From Bordetella genomosp. 11 (GTDB lineage: Bacteria; Pseudomonadota; Gammaproteobacteria; Burkholderiales; Burkholderiaceae_B): 64,000 nt of DNA. The notes beneath the pieces were generated by a model, which saw only the letters and a list, made by a program, of their open reading frames with translations, was not told the DNA's origin and searched no databases. The stretch is taken from the NCBI RefSeq assembly GCF_002261215.1, contig NZ_NEVS01000004.1, forward strand, positions 310,001-374,000, written 5' to 3'. The position numbers and the translations under genes are program-made. Positions 1-9,801 of this stretch are shown one piece after another (the stretch's first letter is position 1; each line of letters starts with the position of its first letter).

Positions 1-3000
1 CGTATGGCTGGCGGCCATGCGCTGTTGCGTCTGGGCGTGGCGGGCGGGGTCCGTTTCCACCCACGTCAGGCCGGCGGCATTGACCACAGCCTGCAGGCTT
101 TGCGTGGGGGCAGGCTGAGCAACCGCCGGGGCAGTCGCCGCTTGCGGCGCGGACGCCTGTGCTGCCGGCACTTCCTGCGTGGGCGCGGCGGGTGCCGCCG
201 TTACAGGCGCTGCCGGTACAGGTTGCGCCACCGGCGCCACGGGGGCCGTGTAGACGGGCGCGGCTTCGGTGGGTGCCTGGTGGGCGGGTGCCTCCGCCGC
301 GGGCGCAGGCTCGGCGGCCGTTGCGGGCACCGGCGGTACCGTTTCGGATTCGGCCGTTTGGCGTGCGGGCGTTATCGGTTCGGCGGCGGGCTGCGATGCA
401 ACCGGTGCCGACTCGGCTGCGTGGCTTTGCACGGTTTCGACTGGCGCCGGGGCCGTGGCAGCATGATCCGGCACGGCGTGCACCGGTGCGGCCGGCGCGA
501 TGGCCGGGGCAACCGGCGCGGCCGCGATGGGTTGCGGCGTCGCCGATTCGGCGGGCGTCGCGTGGACCGGTGCGGGCTGGGCGGCAGGCATCTGCGTTTC
601 CGGCGTGTCGTCCGTAAAGGGCGACTTTGCCTGTTCCACCGGCGTGGCGACTTCCGACAAGGCGGCTTGCGCTTCGGCAGCCAGGGATTCCTCGCCTTCC
701 GGCGATTCCTGCGTGCCTTCGCCAGCCAGGACCGTGCCGTCTTCCGACGCGCGGCGTCCGCGGCGGCTGCGGCGACGACGGCGCTTGCGCTCCGGATCGG
801 CACCGGCTTCCGCCGCCTGGCCTTGCTCGTCCATGTCCGCGGCTTCAGCAGCAGCGTCGGCGCGGTCATCCGCGGCATCGGGCGGCAGTGCCGCGGCCAC
901 TGTTTCAGCCAGGGCGGCGACCATGCTTTCCTGCTCGCTCATCGGCGCGTCGGCCTGGTCTTCGCGGCGTCCGCGTCCGCGACCGCGGCGTCCCCGGCCA
1001 TTGCGGGCCGGCGCGGCTTCGTCCTGGCCTTCGGGGACCAGGGCGCGTTCGGGATGTGCCTGAGCCTGGGCGACGGCATCGCGCTCGGCGCGCTGCTGGG
1101 TTTCGGCGCGTGCCGGACGTTCGTTGCGTTCGGTGCGCTCGCCGTCGTTGCGGCGGCCGCCCCGCACGTGGTGGCGCAGGCCTTCGCCTTCGGTGGCTTC
1201 CGGCCGGGCCTCGTGGCGGCGGTTACGGTTGCGGTCCGAGCCATGGCGTTCGCCGCGGCGGTCCTGGCCATCGTGCGTGCGCGACTTGGGCCGCGCGGGG
1301 GTGCGCTTGGCATCCGCCTGCGGAGCAGGGGTGGCAGCCGGTGCGGTGTCGCCGCCGGTGAACCATCCGACCAGTCGCTTGAACAAGCCGCCCAGGCCGG
1401 GCGCCGCGGGCGCCGGCGCGGGGGCGGCCACCGGAGCGGGGGCCGACACGGGCGCCGGTTGGGCCGGTGTGATGCCCTTGACCAGGGCTTCGGGGCGGGC
1501 CTTGATTTCCTGTTCGCGCGGCGCCCAGGCGACTTCCGTGGCCGGGGCGTCGGCCAGCTCGAAGCTGGTCTTCATCTCTTCCAGGCGCGGGTCGTCGTGG
1601 CGCAGGCGCTCGATGTGGTGATGCGGAGTTTCCAGGTGCTTGTTGGGGATCAGCACCAGGTTGACCTTCAGGCGGGCTTCCATCTTGGCGATGTCGGCGC
1701 GCTTCTCGTTGAGCAGGAAGGTCGCCACATCGACCGGCACCTGGGCATGCACCGCCGCGGTGTTTTCCTTCATGGCTTCTTCCTGCAGCAGGCGCAGGAC
1801 GTGCAGCGCGCTGGATTCCGCGTCGCGGATCACGCCGGTACCGTTACAGCGCGGGCAGGTAATGTGCGAGCCTTCGTTCAGTGCCGGACGCAGGCGCTGG
1901 CGCGACAGCTCCATCAGGCCGAAGCGCGAGATCTTGCCCATCTGCACGCGGGCGCGGTCGAAATGCAGGGCATCGCGCAGGCGCTGTTCGACGGCGCGCT
2001 GGTTCTTGCTGTCCTCCATATCGATGAAGTCGATGACGATCAGGCCACCGAGGTCGCGCAGGCGCAGCTGGCGGGCCACTTCATCGGCCGCTTCCTGGTT
2101 GGTGCGCAGGGCGGTTTCCTCGATGTCGGCGCCGCGCGTCGACCGGGCTGAGTTCACGTCGACGGCCACCAGGGCTTCGGTATGGTCGATGACGATGGCG
2201 CCGCCCGACGGCAGCGTCACGGTACGCGAATACGCGGTTTCGATCTGGTGTTCGATCTGGAAGCGCGAAAACAGCGGCACGTCGTCCCGATAGCGCTTCA
2301 CGCGCTGGACGTTGTCCGGCATTACCACGCTCATGAACGCGGTGGCTTGATCGGCGATCTCGTCGGTATCGATCAGGATCTCGCCGATTTCCGGCGAGAA
2401 GTAATCGCGGATCGCACGGATGACCAGGCTGGATTCCAGGTAGATCAGGATGGGCGCGGAGTTGTCGCGCGCGGCCCCGTCGATGGCGGTCCACAGCTGG
2501 AGCAGATAGGACAGGTCCCACTGCAGTTCTTCGACATTGCGTCCGATGCCGGCGGTGCGGGCGATGATGCTCATGCCCTGCGGCACCTGGAGCTGCTCCA
2601 TGGTGTCACGCAGTTCCTGGCGGTCCTCGCCTTCGACGCGGCGCGAGACGCCGCCGCCGCGCGGGTTGTTGGGCATCAGGACCAGATAGCGGCCGGCCAG
2701 CGAGATGAACGTGGTCAGGGCAGCGCCCTTGTTGCCCCGTTCTTCCTTTTCGACCTGGACGATCAGTTCCTGGCCTTCGCGCAGGGCGTCCTGGATGCGG
2801 GCGGTGCGTACGTCGACGCCTTCCTTGAAATAGCTGCGGGCGATTTCCTTGAACGGCAGGAAGCCGTGGCGGTCTTCGCCGTAATTGACGAAGCAGGCTT
2901 CAAGGCCGGGTTCGATGCGGGTGATGATGCCTTTGTAGATGTTGCCTTTACGCTGTTCGCGGCCGGCGGTTTCGATGTCCAGATCGATGAGTTTCTGCCC

Positions 3001-3060
3001 ATCGACAATGGCAACGCGCAACTCTTCAGGGTGCGTTGCATTGAACAACATGCGCTTCAT
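1..3060 (-). CDS. rne: Ribonuclease E (3' end beyond window)
   Basis: Endoribonuclease that starts mRNA decay, matures 5S rRNA and tRNA, and scaffolds the degradosome at the inner membrane. The 1020 visible codons begin [20 protein letters not shown], followed by an S1 RNA-binding region (about residues 35-120). The zinc-link CPRC motif sits near residue 404, where RNase E joins its catalytic dimers. From about residue 510 the protein turns into a long Ala/Pro/Arg/Glu-rich unstructured tail, as expected for the degradosome scaffold and unlike the shorter RNase G. No in-frame stop is visible, so only the extreme C-terminus is missing. Divergent from rluC, an arrangement also seen in enterobacteria. 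Confidence 0.96.
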   Translation of the reverse strand, partial: MKRMLFNATHPEELRVAIVDGQKLIDLDIETAGREQRKGNIYKGIITRIEPGLEACFVNYGEDRHGFLPFKEIARSYFKEGVDVRTARIQDALREGQELIVQVEKEERGNKGAALTTFISLAGRYLVLMPNNPRGGGVSRRVEGEDRQELRDTMEQLQVPQGMSIIARTAGIGRNVEELQWDLSYLLQLWTAIDGAARDNSAPILIYLESSLVIRAIRDYFSPEIGEILIDTDEIADQATAFMSVVMPDNVQRVKRYRDDVPLFSRFQIEHQIETAYSRTVTLPSGGAIVIDHTEALVAVDVNSARSTRGADIEETALRTNQEAADEVARQLRLRDLGGLIVIDFIDMEDSKNQRAVEQRLRDALHFDRARVQMGKISRFGLMELSRQRLRPALNEGSHITCPRCNGTGVIRDAESSALHVLRLLQEEAMKENTAAVHAQVPVDVATFLLNEKRADIAKMEARLKVNLVLIPNKHLETPHHHIERLRHDDPRLEEMKTSFELADAPATEVAWAPREQEIKARPEALVKGITPAQPAPVSAPAPVAAPAPAPAAPGLGGLFKRLVGWFTGGDTAPAATPAPQADAKRTPARPKSRTHDGQDRRGERHGSDRNRNRRHEARPEATEGEGLRHHVRGGRRNDGERTERNERPARAETQQRAERDAVAQAQAHPERALVPEGQDEAAPARNGRGRRGRGRGRREDQADAPMSEQESMVAALAETVAAALPPDAADDRADAAAEAADMDEQGQAAEAGADPERKRRRRRSRRGRRASEDGTVLAGEGTQESPEGEESLAAEAQAALSEVATPVEQAKSPFTDDTPETQMPAAQPAPVHATPAESATPQPIAAAPVAPAIAPAAPVHAVPDHAATAPAPVETVQSHAAESAPVASQPAAEPITPARQTAESETVPPVPATAAEPAPAAEAPAHQAPTEAAPVYTAPVAPVAQPVPAAPVTAAPAAPTQEVPAAQASAPQAATAPAVAQPAPTQSLQAVVNAAGLTWVETDPARHAQTQQRMAASHT

Positions 3061-3320
3061 GAGAGGGTTCTCCGTAGTCATGACACGCCGATATCGGCGC
3101 GTGACCTCGGGTCACCCGGGCTGCGGACTGCGGCAGAGCAAGCGTGCGGACCTGGCCTGAGCACCGCCCAGGCCTATCCGCGCCGGTCAGGCAGGCACTT
3201 CGTGCCAAGTGGCACGCGGTTCGGTCAGCAGGGGAGTCAGGTTCACGAATTGTGGTTGACGAATAATTGCTGTGAACGTCAGGCGCGGCGAAGGGGTACG
3301 GCACGCGCCTGGTGCATTAA
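3061..3320 (-). promoter_or_regulatory. Structured 5' leader of rne
   Basis: The rne-rluC gap is about 626 bp and holds no convincing gene. Next to rne it contains a chain of inverted repeats: CGCCGATATCGGCG (3086-3099), GTGACC-TCG-GGTCAC (3101-3115), and GGCAC-TTC-GTGCC (3194-3206), which competes with GTGCC-AAGT-GGCAC (3202-3215). In enterobacteria a long rne leader with stem-loops mediates RNase E autoregulation. I infer a similar role here. I could not place the promoter with confidence. The rest of the gap to 3686 shows only a TACAAT-like hexamer at 3469-3474, possibly for rluC, with no good -35. Confidence 0.5.
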
Positions 3321-3686
3321 TACGACGGTATTGCTTGTTTGCTTCAGAACCGCGCGCGGCATGCAACGGACCTGGCTGAGAACGCGTCAGGGACTTCGCC
3401 TTCGCGTACTCGTCAGGGCGCGGTTGCGCCGGCGACCGGATGACCCCGGCGCTGAATCTGGCAGACGGTACAATAACGGCCTGCGCACCGGACGGAATCG
3501 TCACCCGACGGAGTTGCTCAGGAAAGTGCATCTGAACGTGCATCTCTACGCCAGGCGGCCATTCAGCCCCATAATTCAGCCCCTTAAGGCTGTCCCGATT
3601 ATATGCCGCTTTTCGCAATGCGCAAAGAAGACACTTCCCGCCCGCCCCCCACGTCAACCGGCGCCCCCACCGGGGGCGGGAAAACG

Positions 3687-4616
3687 ATGAATCCTCCTCC
3701 CGCCGTTCGCATGATCGAGATCGGCGAGGCGCAAAGCGGCCAGCGGCTGGACAACTTCCTGTTCCGTGTCTGCAAGGGCGTGCCCAAAAGCCATATCTAC
3801 AAGGCGATACGCGACGGCCAGGTGCGGGTCAACAAAGGCCGTATCGCCGTGGATCATCGGCTGGAAATCGGCGATCTCGTCCGCGTGCCGCCCTTGCGCC
3901 TGCCCCAGCCAGGGGAAACCCGGCCCGTGCCGCCCGCGGAATTTCCCGTCGTTTACGAGGACGATGCCTTGCTGGTCATCGACAAGCCGGCCGGCATCGC
4001 CGTCCATGGCGGCAGCGGGGTGGCGTTCGGCGTGATAGAACGCCTGCGGGCCGCCCGGCCCCAGGCACCGATGCTGGAGCTGGTCCATCGGCTGGATCGC
4101 GAGACTTCCGGCCTGCTCATGGTGGCCAAGAAACGCAGCGCCCTGCTGGCCCTGCATCGCATGCTGCGCGAAGGGCAGGGGAGCAAGCGGTATTACGCCC
4201 TGGTCGGCGGCGATTGGGTGAACGATAGGCAGCACATCAAACTGCCGCTCACCAAATGGACCACGGCCTCAGGCGAGCGGCGCGTGCGGGTGGATCGCGA
4301 TGGGCAGGCCGCCCACACCATCGTCACATTGAAACAGCGCTACGGTAAATTCAGCCTGGTCGAGGCGGAGCTGCGCACCGGGCGCACCCACCAGATCCGC
4401 GTACATTTGGCCTCCGTCGGGTTTCCCATCGTCGGGGACGATAAATACGGGGACGATGCGGTCCGCCTGTCCTTCGCCCGCAAGGGATTCGCTCGCATGT
4501 TCCTGCACGCCCATCATCTGGATCTGCTCCATCCCCTTACCGGCGAGCCCCTCTCGCTGGAGGCGCCCTTGCCCCAGGCCTGCCTGGACATTCTCAAAAC
4601 ACTGGAACCGGCCTGA
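3687..4616 (+). CDS. rluC: 23S rRNA pseudouridine synthase RluC
   Basis: RluA-family pseudouridine synthase. RluC modifies U955, U2504 and U2580 of E. coli 23S rRNA. An N-terminal S4 domain (about residues 15-75, with QRLDNFLFRVCKGVPKSHIY) is followed by the catalytic domain with the HRLDRETSG motif near residue 134; the Asp in it is the nucleophile. About 309 residues, normal for the family. I chose the ATG that gives MNPPPAVRMIEIG because homology begins just after it. In-frame ATGs at 3603 and 3618 would add a low-complexity Pro/Thr tail. RluC is favoured over RluD by its position beside rne. Confidence 0.9.
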   Translation: MNPPPAVRMIEIGEAQSGQRLDNFLFRVCKGVPKSHIYKAIRDGQVRVNKGRIAVDHRLEIGDLVRVPPLRLPQPGETRPVPPAEFPVVYEDDALLVIDKPAGIAVHGGSGVAFGVIERLRAARPQAPMLELVHRLDRETSGLLMVAKKRSALLALHRMLREGQGSKRYYALVGGDWVNDRQHIKLPLTKWTTASGERRVRVDRDGQAAHTIVTLKQRYGKFSLVEAELRTGRTHQIRVHLASVGFPIVGDDKYGDDAVRLSFARKGFARMFLHAHHLDLLHPLTGEPLSLEAPLPQACLDILKTLEPA

Positions 4617-4720
4617 AGGCCGACCCTGGGAGCGCCACGCACGTCATGCGCGGCGTCCCCGACTTTGCAATGCCGGTTTGATGCATCGCGGGCGGTGCGT
4701 CGCATAAATGGATAACTGAG

Positions 4721-5374
4721 ATGCCTTATTCCTTGGTGGTGTTCGATTGGGACGGGACGCTGATGGACTCCACGCACAGTATCGTGGCGGCCATCCAGGC
4801 GGCCTGCCGCGATCTGGAGCTGCCCGTCCCGTCCGCTTCCCAGGCCAGCTGGGTTATCGGCCTGTCGCTGGAAAGCGCGCTGCGGCGCGCCGTGCCCAGC
4901 CTGACGCAGGCGATGCTGCCTCGTTTCCTTGAACGCTACCGCGTGCACTACCTCCTGCGCGATCCGGAACTCAAACTGTTCGATGGCGTGCGCGAGATGC
5001 TGGCCGAGCTGGCCGCGCGCGATGTCCGCATGGCGGTGGCCACGGGCAAGAGCCGGGTCGGCTTGAACCGCGCGCTGGCGGCCAGCGGTCTGGTCGAGGC
5101 CTTCGACGCCACCCGCTGCGCGGACGAAACCTTCAGCAAGCCCAATCCCACCATGCTCTTCGAGATCATGGACGAACTGGGCGTGGAAGCGGAACACGCC
5201 GTGATGATCGGGGATACTTCCCACGATCTTCAGATGGCCACCAATGCCCGCGTCCATGGCGTCGGGGTGACCTATGGCGCGCATCTGCGCGACGAGCTGG
5301 AAGGCCAGGCCCCACAGGCGGTCATCGAGTCCGTGTCCGCCCTGCGGGAATGGCTGCTCGCGCGCGTCCGCTGA
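4721..5374 (+). CDS. HAD-family phosphatase (Gph-like)
   Basis: Haloacid-dehalogenase-type hydrolase of 217 residues. Motif I is FDWDGTLMDST at residues 8-18 (two Asp, nucleophile and acid/base), motif II is the Thr in AVATGKS, motif III a Lys in the FSKPNP stretch, and motif IV is GDTSHD, which binds Mg. A helical cap domain lies between motifs I and II. This is the phosphoglycolate phosphatase / pyrophosphatase-like subfamily, but the substrate cannot be read from the sequence. It follows rluC by about 100 bp in the same direction, and this pairing is common in related genomes. Confidence 0.85.
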   Translation: MPYSLVVFDWDGTLMDSTHSIVAAIQAACRDLELPVPSASQASWVIGLSLESALRRAVPSLTQAMLPRFLERYRVHYLLRDPELKLFDGVREMLAELAARDVRMAVATGKSRVGLNRALAASGLVEAFDATRCADETFSKPNPTMLFEIMDELGVEAEHAVMIGDTSHDLQMATNARVHGVGVTYGAHLRDELEGQAPQAVIESVSALREWLLARVR

Positions 5375-5493
5375 ATGCGCCGCCGCGGTCTATAACGGAA
5401 AATTGAACCCCTGCCGTCGGGCGGTGGGGCACAATTCTGTCATGACCCGCCTCATGACGAAGCGGGGTGCCCAGATGCCAGCCGGAGATCGCC

Positions 5494-6462
5494 ATGCTGA
5501 TACGCAAACCTTCCGATGTCCTTGCCTCGGAGATCACTCCCGAGCCGGTCTGGCAATCCCGGCGCGCCTGGATGGCGCGGGCGGCGGCCGGGGCGGCGGC
5601 GGTGGGCATGGCCGGCTTTGGCGGCCGCGCGGCCCTGGCGGCTGCCGATAGCGGATTGGCCCCCTTGCCCGGTACGCCGGACAAGCAATTCGCCATCATG
5701 GACAAGCCGACGTCCTACGACGACATCACTTCATACAACAACTTCTACGAATTCGGCGTGGACAAGGGCGATCCCGCGCGCTACGCCAAGGCGCTGCGCA
5801 CCCGGCCATGGACCGTCACCGTCGAGGGCGAGGTACAGAAGCCGCGTACTTTCGATATCGATGCGCTGCTGAAGCTGGCGCCGCAGGAAGACCGTACCTA
5901 CCGGATGCGCTGCGTCGAAGGCTGGTCGATGGTCATACCCTGGGTCGGGTATTCGCTGTCCGCGCTGCTCAGCCAGGTCGAGCCCACCGCCAATGCCAAG
6001 TTCGTGCAATTCATCAGCGTGGCGCAGCGCGACACCATGCCCGGACTGCGCTACCCGGTCATCGACTGGCCCTATGTCGAGGGCCTGCGGCTGGACGAGG
6101 CCATGCATCCGCTGACGCTGCTTACGTTCGGCCTGTACGGCAAAGTCCTGCCGAACCAGAACGGCGCCCCGTTGCGTGTGGTCGTTCCCTGGAAATACGG
6201 ATTCAAGTCTGCCAAGTCGCTGGTATCCATCCGGCTCGTGGACAAGATGCCGGTCAGTGCCTGGATGAAAGCCGCGTCCAACGAGTACGGTTTCTACGCC
6301 AACGTGAACCCGAATGTGCCGCATCCGCGCTGGAGCCAGGCCACGGAGCGGCGTATCGGCGAAGACGGTTTGTTCAGTCCCAAGCGCAAGACGCTGATGT
6401 TCAACGGCTACGACCAGGTCGCTTCCCTGTACACGGGGATGGACTTGCGGGCCAACTACTGA
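5494..6462 (+). CDS. msrP: Protein-methionine-sulfoxide reductase catalytic subunit MsrP
   Basis: Periplasmic molybdopterin enzyme (YedY) that repairs oxidised methionines in envelope proteins with electrons from MsrQ. The N-terminus has a twin-arginine signal (SRRAWM followed by an Ala/Gly-rich stretch), so it is exported folded by Tat. The RMRCVEGW motif carries the Cys that binds molybdenum. About 322 residues, normal length. The start at ATG 5494 has GGAG nearby; a GTG 27 bases upstream is in frame but adds nothing recognisable. It is followed by msrQ after 11 bp, the usual operon. Confidence 0.93.
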   Translation: MLIRKPSDVLASEITPEPVWQSRRAWMARAAAGAAAVGMAGFGGRAALAAADSGLAPLPGTPDKQFAIMDKPTSYDDITSYNNFYEFGVDKGDPARYAKALRTRPWTVTVEGEVQKPRTFDIDALLKLAPQEDRTYRMRCVEGWSMVIPWVGYSLSALLSQVEPTANAKFVQFISVAQRDTMPGLRYPVIDWPYVEGLRLDEAMHPLTLLTFGLYGKVLPNQNGAPLRVVVPWKYGFKSAKSLVSIRLVDKMPVSAWMKAASNEYGFYANVNPNVPHPRWSQATERRIGEDGLFSPKRKTLMFNGYDQVASLYTGMDLRANY

Positions 6463-6473
6463 GCGGGGATGGG

Positions 6474-7301
6474 ATGGTTTCCATGACTGCCCCCGATTCC
6501 GCGCAGCCCCGGCCCGCGTCCCAGGCGCCGCAGGCGCGCGGCCCGCATGCGGCATCCACGCCCGGTCGGGCGGATGGGCCCGCGCGGCCGCCGGCTTCGC
6601 GCCAGGCGGCCGCGGCACAGGACGCGGCGCGCGCCAGGCCGGCGCCGCGCAAGCAGCTTTCGGCGGCAGCCGTCAGCCGCTTCAAGCCCATCCTCTTCCT
6701 GTTGGGCCTGTTTCCGCTGGCGCGCTGGATATGGCTGGGGATGAACAACGGCCTGACGGCGAACCCGGTGGAGTTCCTGACCCGGTCGGCCGGCACATGG
6801 ACGTTTGTCTGTCTCCTTGTCACGCTGGGTATCACTCCGCTGCGGCGCCTGGCTGGGCAGCCGGCACTGGTGCGCCTGCGCCGCATGTGCGGCCTTTTCG
6901 CCTTTTTCTACGGTTTTCTGCACTTCATGTCCTGGGTCGCGTGGGACCGCGGCTTCGACCCCGCGTCGATGCTGCAGGACGTCGGTCAAAGGCCCTTCAT
7001 CACCGTCGGTTTCGCGGCCTTCGTGTTGATGAGTGCCTTGGCGGCAACGTCTACCCAGGGCGCCATGCGCCGCATGGGCAAGCGCTGGCAGCAGTTGCAC
7101 CGGGCGGTGTATGCGATCGGCATACTGGCCGCGTTGCATTTGCTGTGGGACAAGAGCGGCAAGCACGATTTCCAGCAACCCATCGCCTATGGGAGCGTGC
7201 TGGCGGTGTTGCTGTTGTGGCGGGTCTACGCCTGGGCCGCCGCGCGCCGCAAGGCCGGAGCCAAGGCGGGTGCCAAGAGCGATTCGGCGCTGGCCGGCTA
7301 G
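6474..7301 (+). CDS. msrQ: Heme-binding membrane subunit MsrQ
   Basis: Integral membrane cytochrome-b-like protein (YedZ) that passes quinol electrons to MsrP. About six transmembrane segments begin near residue 63 (FKPILFLLGLFPLARWIWL). Candidate heme histidines lie in GFLHFMSW, QLHRAVY and AALHLLW. The first 60 residues are an Ala/Pro/Gln/Arg-rich hydrophilic extension that typical MsrQ proteins (about 200-220 residues) lack. Start ATG 6474 is preceded by GAGCGGGG; ATG 6483 is an alternative. Its TAG stop overlaps the stop of the convergent amidase gene. Confidence 0.9.
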   Translation: MVSMTAPDSAQPRPASQAPQARGPHAASTPGRADGPARPPASRQAAAAQDAARARPAPRKQLSAAAVSRFKPILFLLGLFPLARWIWLGMNNGLTANPVEFLTRSAGTWTFVCLLVTLGITPLRRLAGQPALVRLRRMCGLFAFFYGFLHFMSWVAWDRGFDPASMLQDVGQRPFITVGFAAFVLMSALAATSTQGAMRRMGKRWQQLHRAVYAIGILAALHLLWDKSGKHDFQQPIAYGSVLAVLLLWRVYAWAAARRKAGAKAGAKSDSALAG

Positions 7302-8236
7302 GGCATCGATCCCGTGGCAAGGACCCGGCTGGGTGCTTGCCCCCGCGTGGCGCTGCCTTCATCCGTGCCGGTTGGCTTGACCGGGGCAGCGGGAAAGGCC
7401 AGCAGGATGGCAGCGGTTTGCGCATCGGCGACGCCGTCGTAGCGGATGGCCCGGTAGTGCATCTGGAAGGCGGCAAGCACGCGGGTGGTTTCGATATCGA
7501 AGACGCCGGTCTGGCGTACGTCATACCCGAGGCGTTTCAGCCGTTCCTGGAACCAGCTTGCGTCCGGCAGGCCGTTTTTTTCGAAGAACGCCTGCAGTCC
7601 CGGGACGGCACCTTCGTCGTACCAGCGGCCCAGGCCTGCCATCGCCAGGCGGCGCCACGGAAATAGTGGGCCGGGATCGACCTTGCGCTGCGGCGCGATA
7701 TCGCTATGGCCGACGATGTTCTTGGGCAGGATGCCGTGCCGACGGGCAATATCTTTCACCAGCAACATCACTGCCCGTATCTGGTCATCGTGATAGGGCT
7801 CCCATTGCCATGCGCCATCGGGCGCGCGCCTGCCGCCGCGGTTGACGATTTCTATCCCTATAGAGGCGTTGTTGATATAGGTGCGGCCGTACCAGCTGCT
7901 TTCTCCCGCATGCCAGGCATTGCGGTCTTCCGGCACCAACTGGTACACGTGGACCGGATGGGTGTCGCTGACCAGGTAGTGCGCGCTGACATCGCCGTGG
8001 GATAGCGTCAGCAGCGACGCCCCATCGTTGCCGGCCGTGTAATGCAGGACGATGAAGCGCACCCGGCTATCCTGGCTGGCCGACTGTATCGATCGGTCCA
8101 CCACGAGCCCGGCCGGATACCGCGCCGCGCAGCCGCCCAAAACCAGGGTGGCTGCCAAGGCCGCAATCGCCAAACGGACGGCCGAAGCCAAAAGGCCATG
8201 GCCTTTGCCTACGGGCGGCCGTGCGGACCGGCTCAT
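7298..8236 (-). CDS. Lipoprotein N-acetylmuramoyl-L-alanine amidase (AmiD-like)
   Basis: Amidase_2 family enzyme that cleaves the lactyl-peptide bond of peptidoglycan or muropeptides. The start MSRSARPP leads to a hydrophobic stretch ending LVLGGCAA, a lipobox, so the protein is probably an outer-membrane lipoprotein like AmiD. The zinc site is suggested by FIVLHYTAG and by GHSDIAPQRKVDPG. The C-terminal ~70 residues look like a peptidoglycan-binding domain (RLKRLGYDV...TTRVLAAFQ). 312 residues. Its ATG overlaps the upstream methyltransferase stop as ATGA, implying translational coupling. Confidence 0.87.
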   Translation of the reverse strand: MSRSARPPVGKGHGLLASAVRLAIAALAATLVLGGCAARYPAGLVVDRSIQSASQDSRVRFIVLHYTAGNDGASLLTLSHGDVSAHYLVSDTHPVHVYQLVPEDRNAWHAGESSWYGRTYINNASIGIEIVNRGGRRAPDGAWQWEPYHDDQIRAVMLLVKDIARRHGILPKNIVGHSDIAPQRKVDPGPLFPWRRLAMAGLGRWYDEGAVPGLQAFFEKNGLPDASWFQERLKRLGYDVRQTGVFDIETTRVLAAFQMHYRAIRYDGVADAQTAAILLAFPAAPVKPTGTDEGSATRGQAPSRVLATGSMP

Positions 8237-9003
8237 CGCGCGAGGTACAGGAACAAAGTGGGTTTCTTGTCCAGGTCGGGGGCTGGGCCGGTTTTCCAGT
8301 CGGCGATGGTGCGGGTGCGGATCCATTCGCTGGCGGTGGTGAGCGAGCGGGCCACGCATAGTCGTGTGTCGCCCCGTAGCGTCTCCACCAGGGTGGAAAA
8401 CATGGCGGCGTTGCGATAGGGGGTTTCGATCAGCAGCTGGGTTTGGTTGCCGCGGCTGGACTGCTGTTCCCAGGCGCGCAGCTGGCGCGCGCGTTCGGTC
8501 GGTTCGACGGGCGCATACCCGTGGAAGGCGAAGCGCTGGCCATCCAGGCCGCTGGCCATCAGGGCCAGCAGAATGGAGGATGGTCCGACCCACGGGCGTA
8601 CCGTCAATCCAAGCCGGTGCGCGATGTCGGCGACCCGTGCGCCAGGGTCGGCCACCGCGGGGCACCCGGCTTCCGACACCAGGCCGATCTCGCCGCCTTG
8701 CTTCAAGGGGCGCAGCCAGCTTTGGATCTGTGCCTCGTCGGTTTTTTCCGCCAAGGTGTGTATGGTGATGTCCTGCAACGGGCGGATCGCACCCACCGCC
8801 TTCAAGAAGGCGCGCGCGGTCTTGGCGTTTTCGGCGATATAGGTGTCCAGGCGTGCGGCCAGCGAGCGCACTTCGGGCGGCAGCCAGCGGTCGACCGGCG
8901 CATCGCCCAGTCCAACGGGAATCAGGTGCACTTGGCCCGGCACGGAGCCCGGGCCGCCTGGCGCTTTCCCTTCGGCAGGGGTGGGGTGCGTGGCGCCGTT
9001 CAA
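8233..9003 (-). CDS. RsmI-like SAM-dependent methyltransferase
   Basis: Tetrapyrrole-methylase-fold protein of 256 residues related to RsmI, the 16S rRNA C1402 2'-O-methyltransferase. The signature IGLVSEAGCPAVADPG (about residues 105-120) and the WVGPSSILLAL segment match that family. The N-terminus departs from classic RsmI (HLIPVGLGDAP instead of the PTPIGN type), so this is probably a paralogue of unknown substrate rather than RsmI itself. It overlaps maf upstream and the amidase downstream by 4 bases each. Confidence 0.8.
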   Translation of the reverse strand: MNGATHPTPAEGKAPGGPGSVPGQVHLIPVGLGDAPVDRWLPPEVRSLAARLDTYIAENAKTARAFLKAVGAIRPLQDITIHTLAEKTDEAQIQSWLRPLKQGGEIGLVSEAGCPAVADPGARVADIAHRLGLTVRPWVGPSSILLALMASGLDGQRFAFHGYAPVEPTERARQLRAWEQQSSRGNQTQLLIETPYRNAAMFSTLVETLRGDTRLCVARSLTTASEWIRTRTIADWKTGPAPDLDKKPTLFLYLAR

Positions 9004-9605
9004 GGCCTTGCCTCCGCGTGGGCCAGCGGGTCCAGGCCGAATTGCGCCAGCATGCCCGTCAGGGCAATCAGCGGCAGTCCGATGATCGCCGTCGGGTCGT
9101 CGCTGCGCATGCTTTCCATCAGCGCGATGCCCAGGCTTTCCGCCTTCGCGCTGCCGGCCGTATCGAATGGCGTTTCGGCACGCAGGTAGGCATCGATGGC
9201 CGCGTCCGACAGGGCGCGGAAGCGGCAGTAGGTGACGATGTCGGCCTGTGTGGTGCGCTGCCCGTCCGTCACGGCCAAGGCGCTATGAAAGGCGACTTCG
9301 CGCCCGGACAGCATGCGCAATTGCGCTTGCGCGCGGGGGAAATCCCCCGGCTTGCCGATGGCCGTGCCGTCCACGGTGGCAACCTGGTCCGAGCCGATGA
9401 CAATCGCGCCGGGATGGGACGTCGACACGGCGTGGGCCTTGGCGATGGCCAGGCGCAGGGCAAGATCGGCCGGCTGTTCGCCCGCCCGGGGCGTTTCGTC
9501 GACCCCCGGGGCGATGGTCTCGAAGGGAAGGCGCAGGCGGGTAAGGAGTTCGCGCCGATAGGGCGAGGTGGATGCGAGGATGAGGCGTGGCTTGGACAAG
9601 GGCAT
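9000..9605 (-). CDS. yceF: Maf/YceF nucleotide pyrophosphatase
   Basis: Maf-family pyrophosphatase. The YceF subgroup hydrolyses 7-methyl-GTP and related modified nucleotides. The N-terminal LILASTSPYRRELL (residues 8-21) is the family signature. VIGSDQVA and GKPGDFPRAQAQL follow, with the conserved Asp and Lys/Glu residues. 201 residues, full length. It is divergent from yceD; in many proteobacteria maf, yceD and rpmF are neighbours. First gene of the leftward run maf - methyltransferase - amidase, joined by ATGA overlaps. Confidence 0.88.
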   Translation of the reverse strand: MPLSKPRLILASTSPYRRELLTRLRLPFETIAPGVDETPRAGEQPADLALRLAIAKAHAVSTSHPGAIVIGSDQVATVDGTAIGKPGDFPRAQAQLRMLSGREVAFHSALAVTDGQRTTQADIVTYCRFRALSDAAIDAYLRAETPFDTAGSAKAESLGIALMESMRSDDPTAIIGLPLIALTGMLAQFGLDPLAHAEARP

Positions 9606-9737
9606 GCAAGGTTTGACGGTCAGACGTAAGTCACGGTATTATCTAACGTTTTCGCGGAAATTTCGTCGCCTGGATTTTTCGGGCGGGCGTCTCCCGATGT
9701 TTCGGGCGGGTGCGGAAGCAGAGTGCGGAAGTAATGG

Positions 9738-9779
9738 GTCAGTAGTGGGTGGTCAGTAGTGGGTGGGCAGTAGTGGCTG
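9738..9779. repeat. Three 14-bp tandem repeats before yceD
   Basis: The unit GTCAGTAGTGGGTG occurs exactly at 9738-9751 and 9752-9765, with a degenerate third copy at 9766-9779. A related partial copy (AGTAATGGGT) lies just upstream, and TTTCGGGCGGG is also doubled around 9677-9711. All of this is in the untranslated region between the maf and yceD starts. Function unknown; replication slippage is the simplest origin. Confidence 0.85.
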
Positions 9780-9801
9780 AGCAAACCGTGGGAGGCATGC
9801 C

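Noticed and set aside
4..2151. Plus-strand 715-codon open frame rich in Gly and Arg
   Set aside because: It is the exact antisense of rne codons; low-complexity composition and no family resemblance.
3026..3657. Small open frames in the rne-rluC gap
   Set aside because: Several mutually overlapping frames, none with a good ribosome site or family motif; better explained as leader DNA.
9738..9779. Possible CRISPR-like array
   Set aside because: Repeats are adjacent 14-mers without spacers and no cas genes are near.
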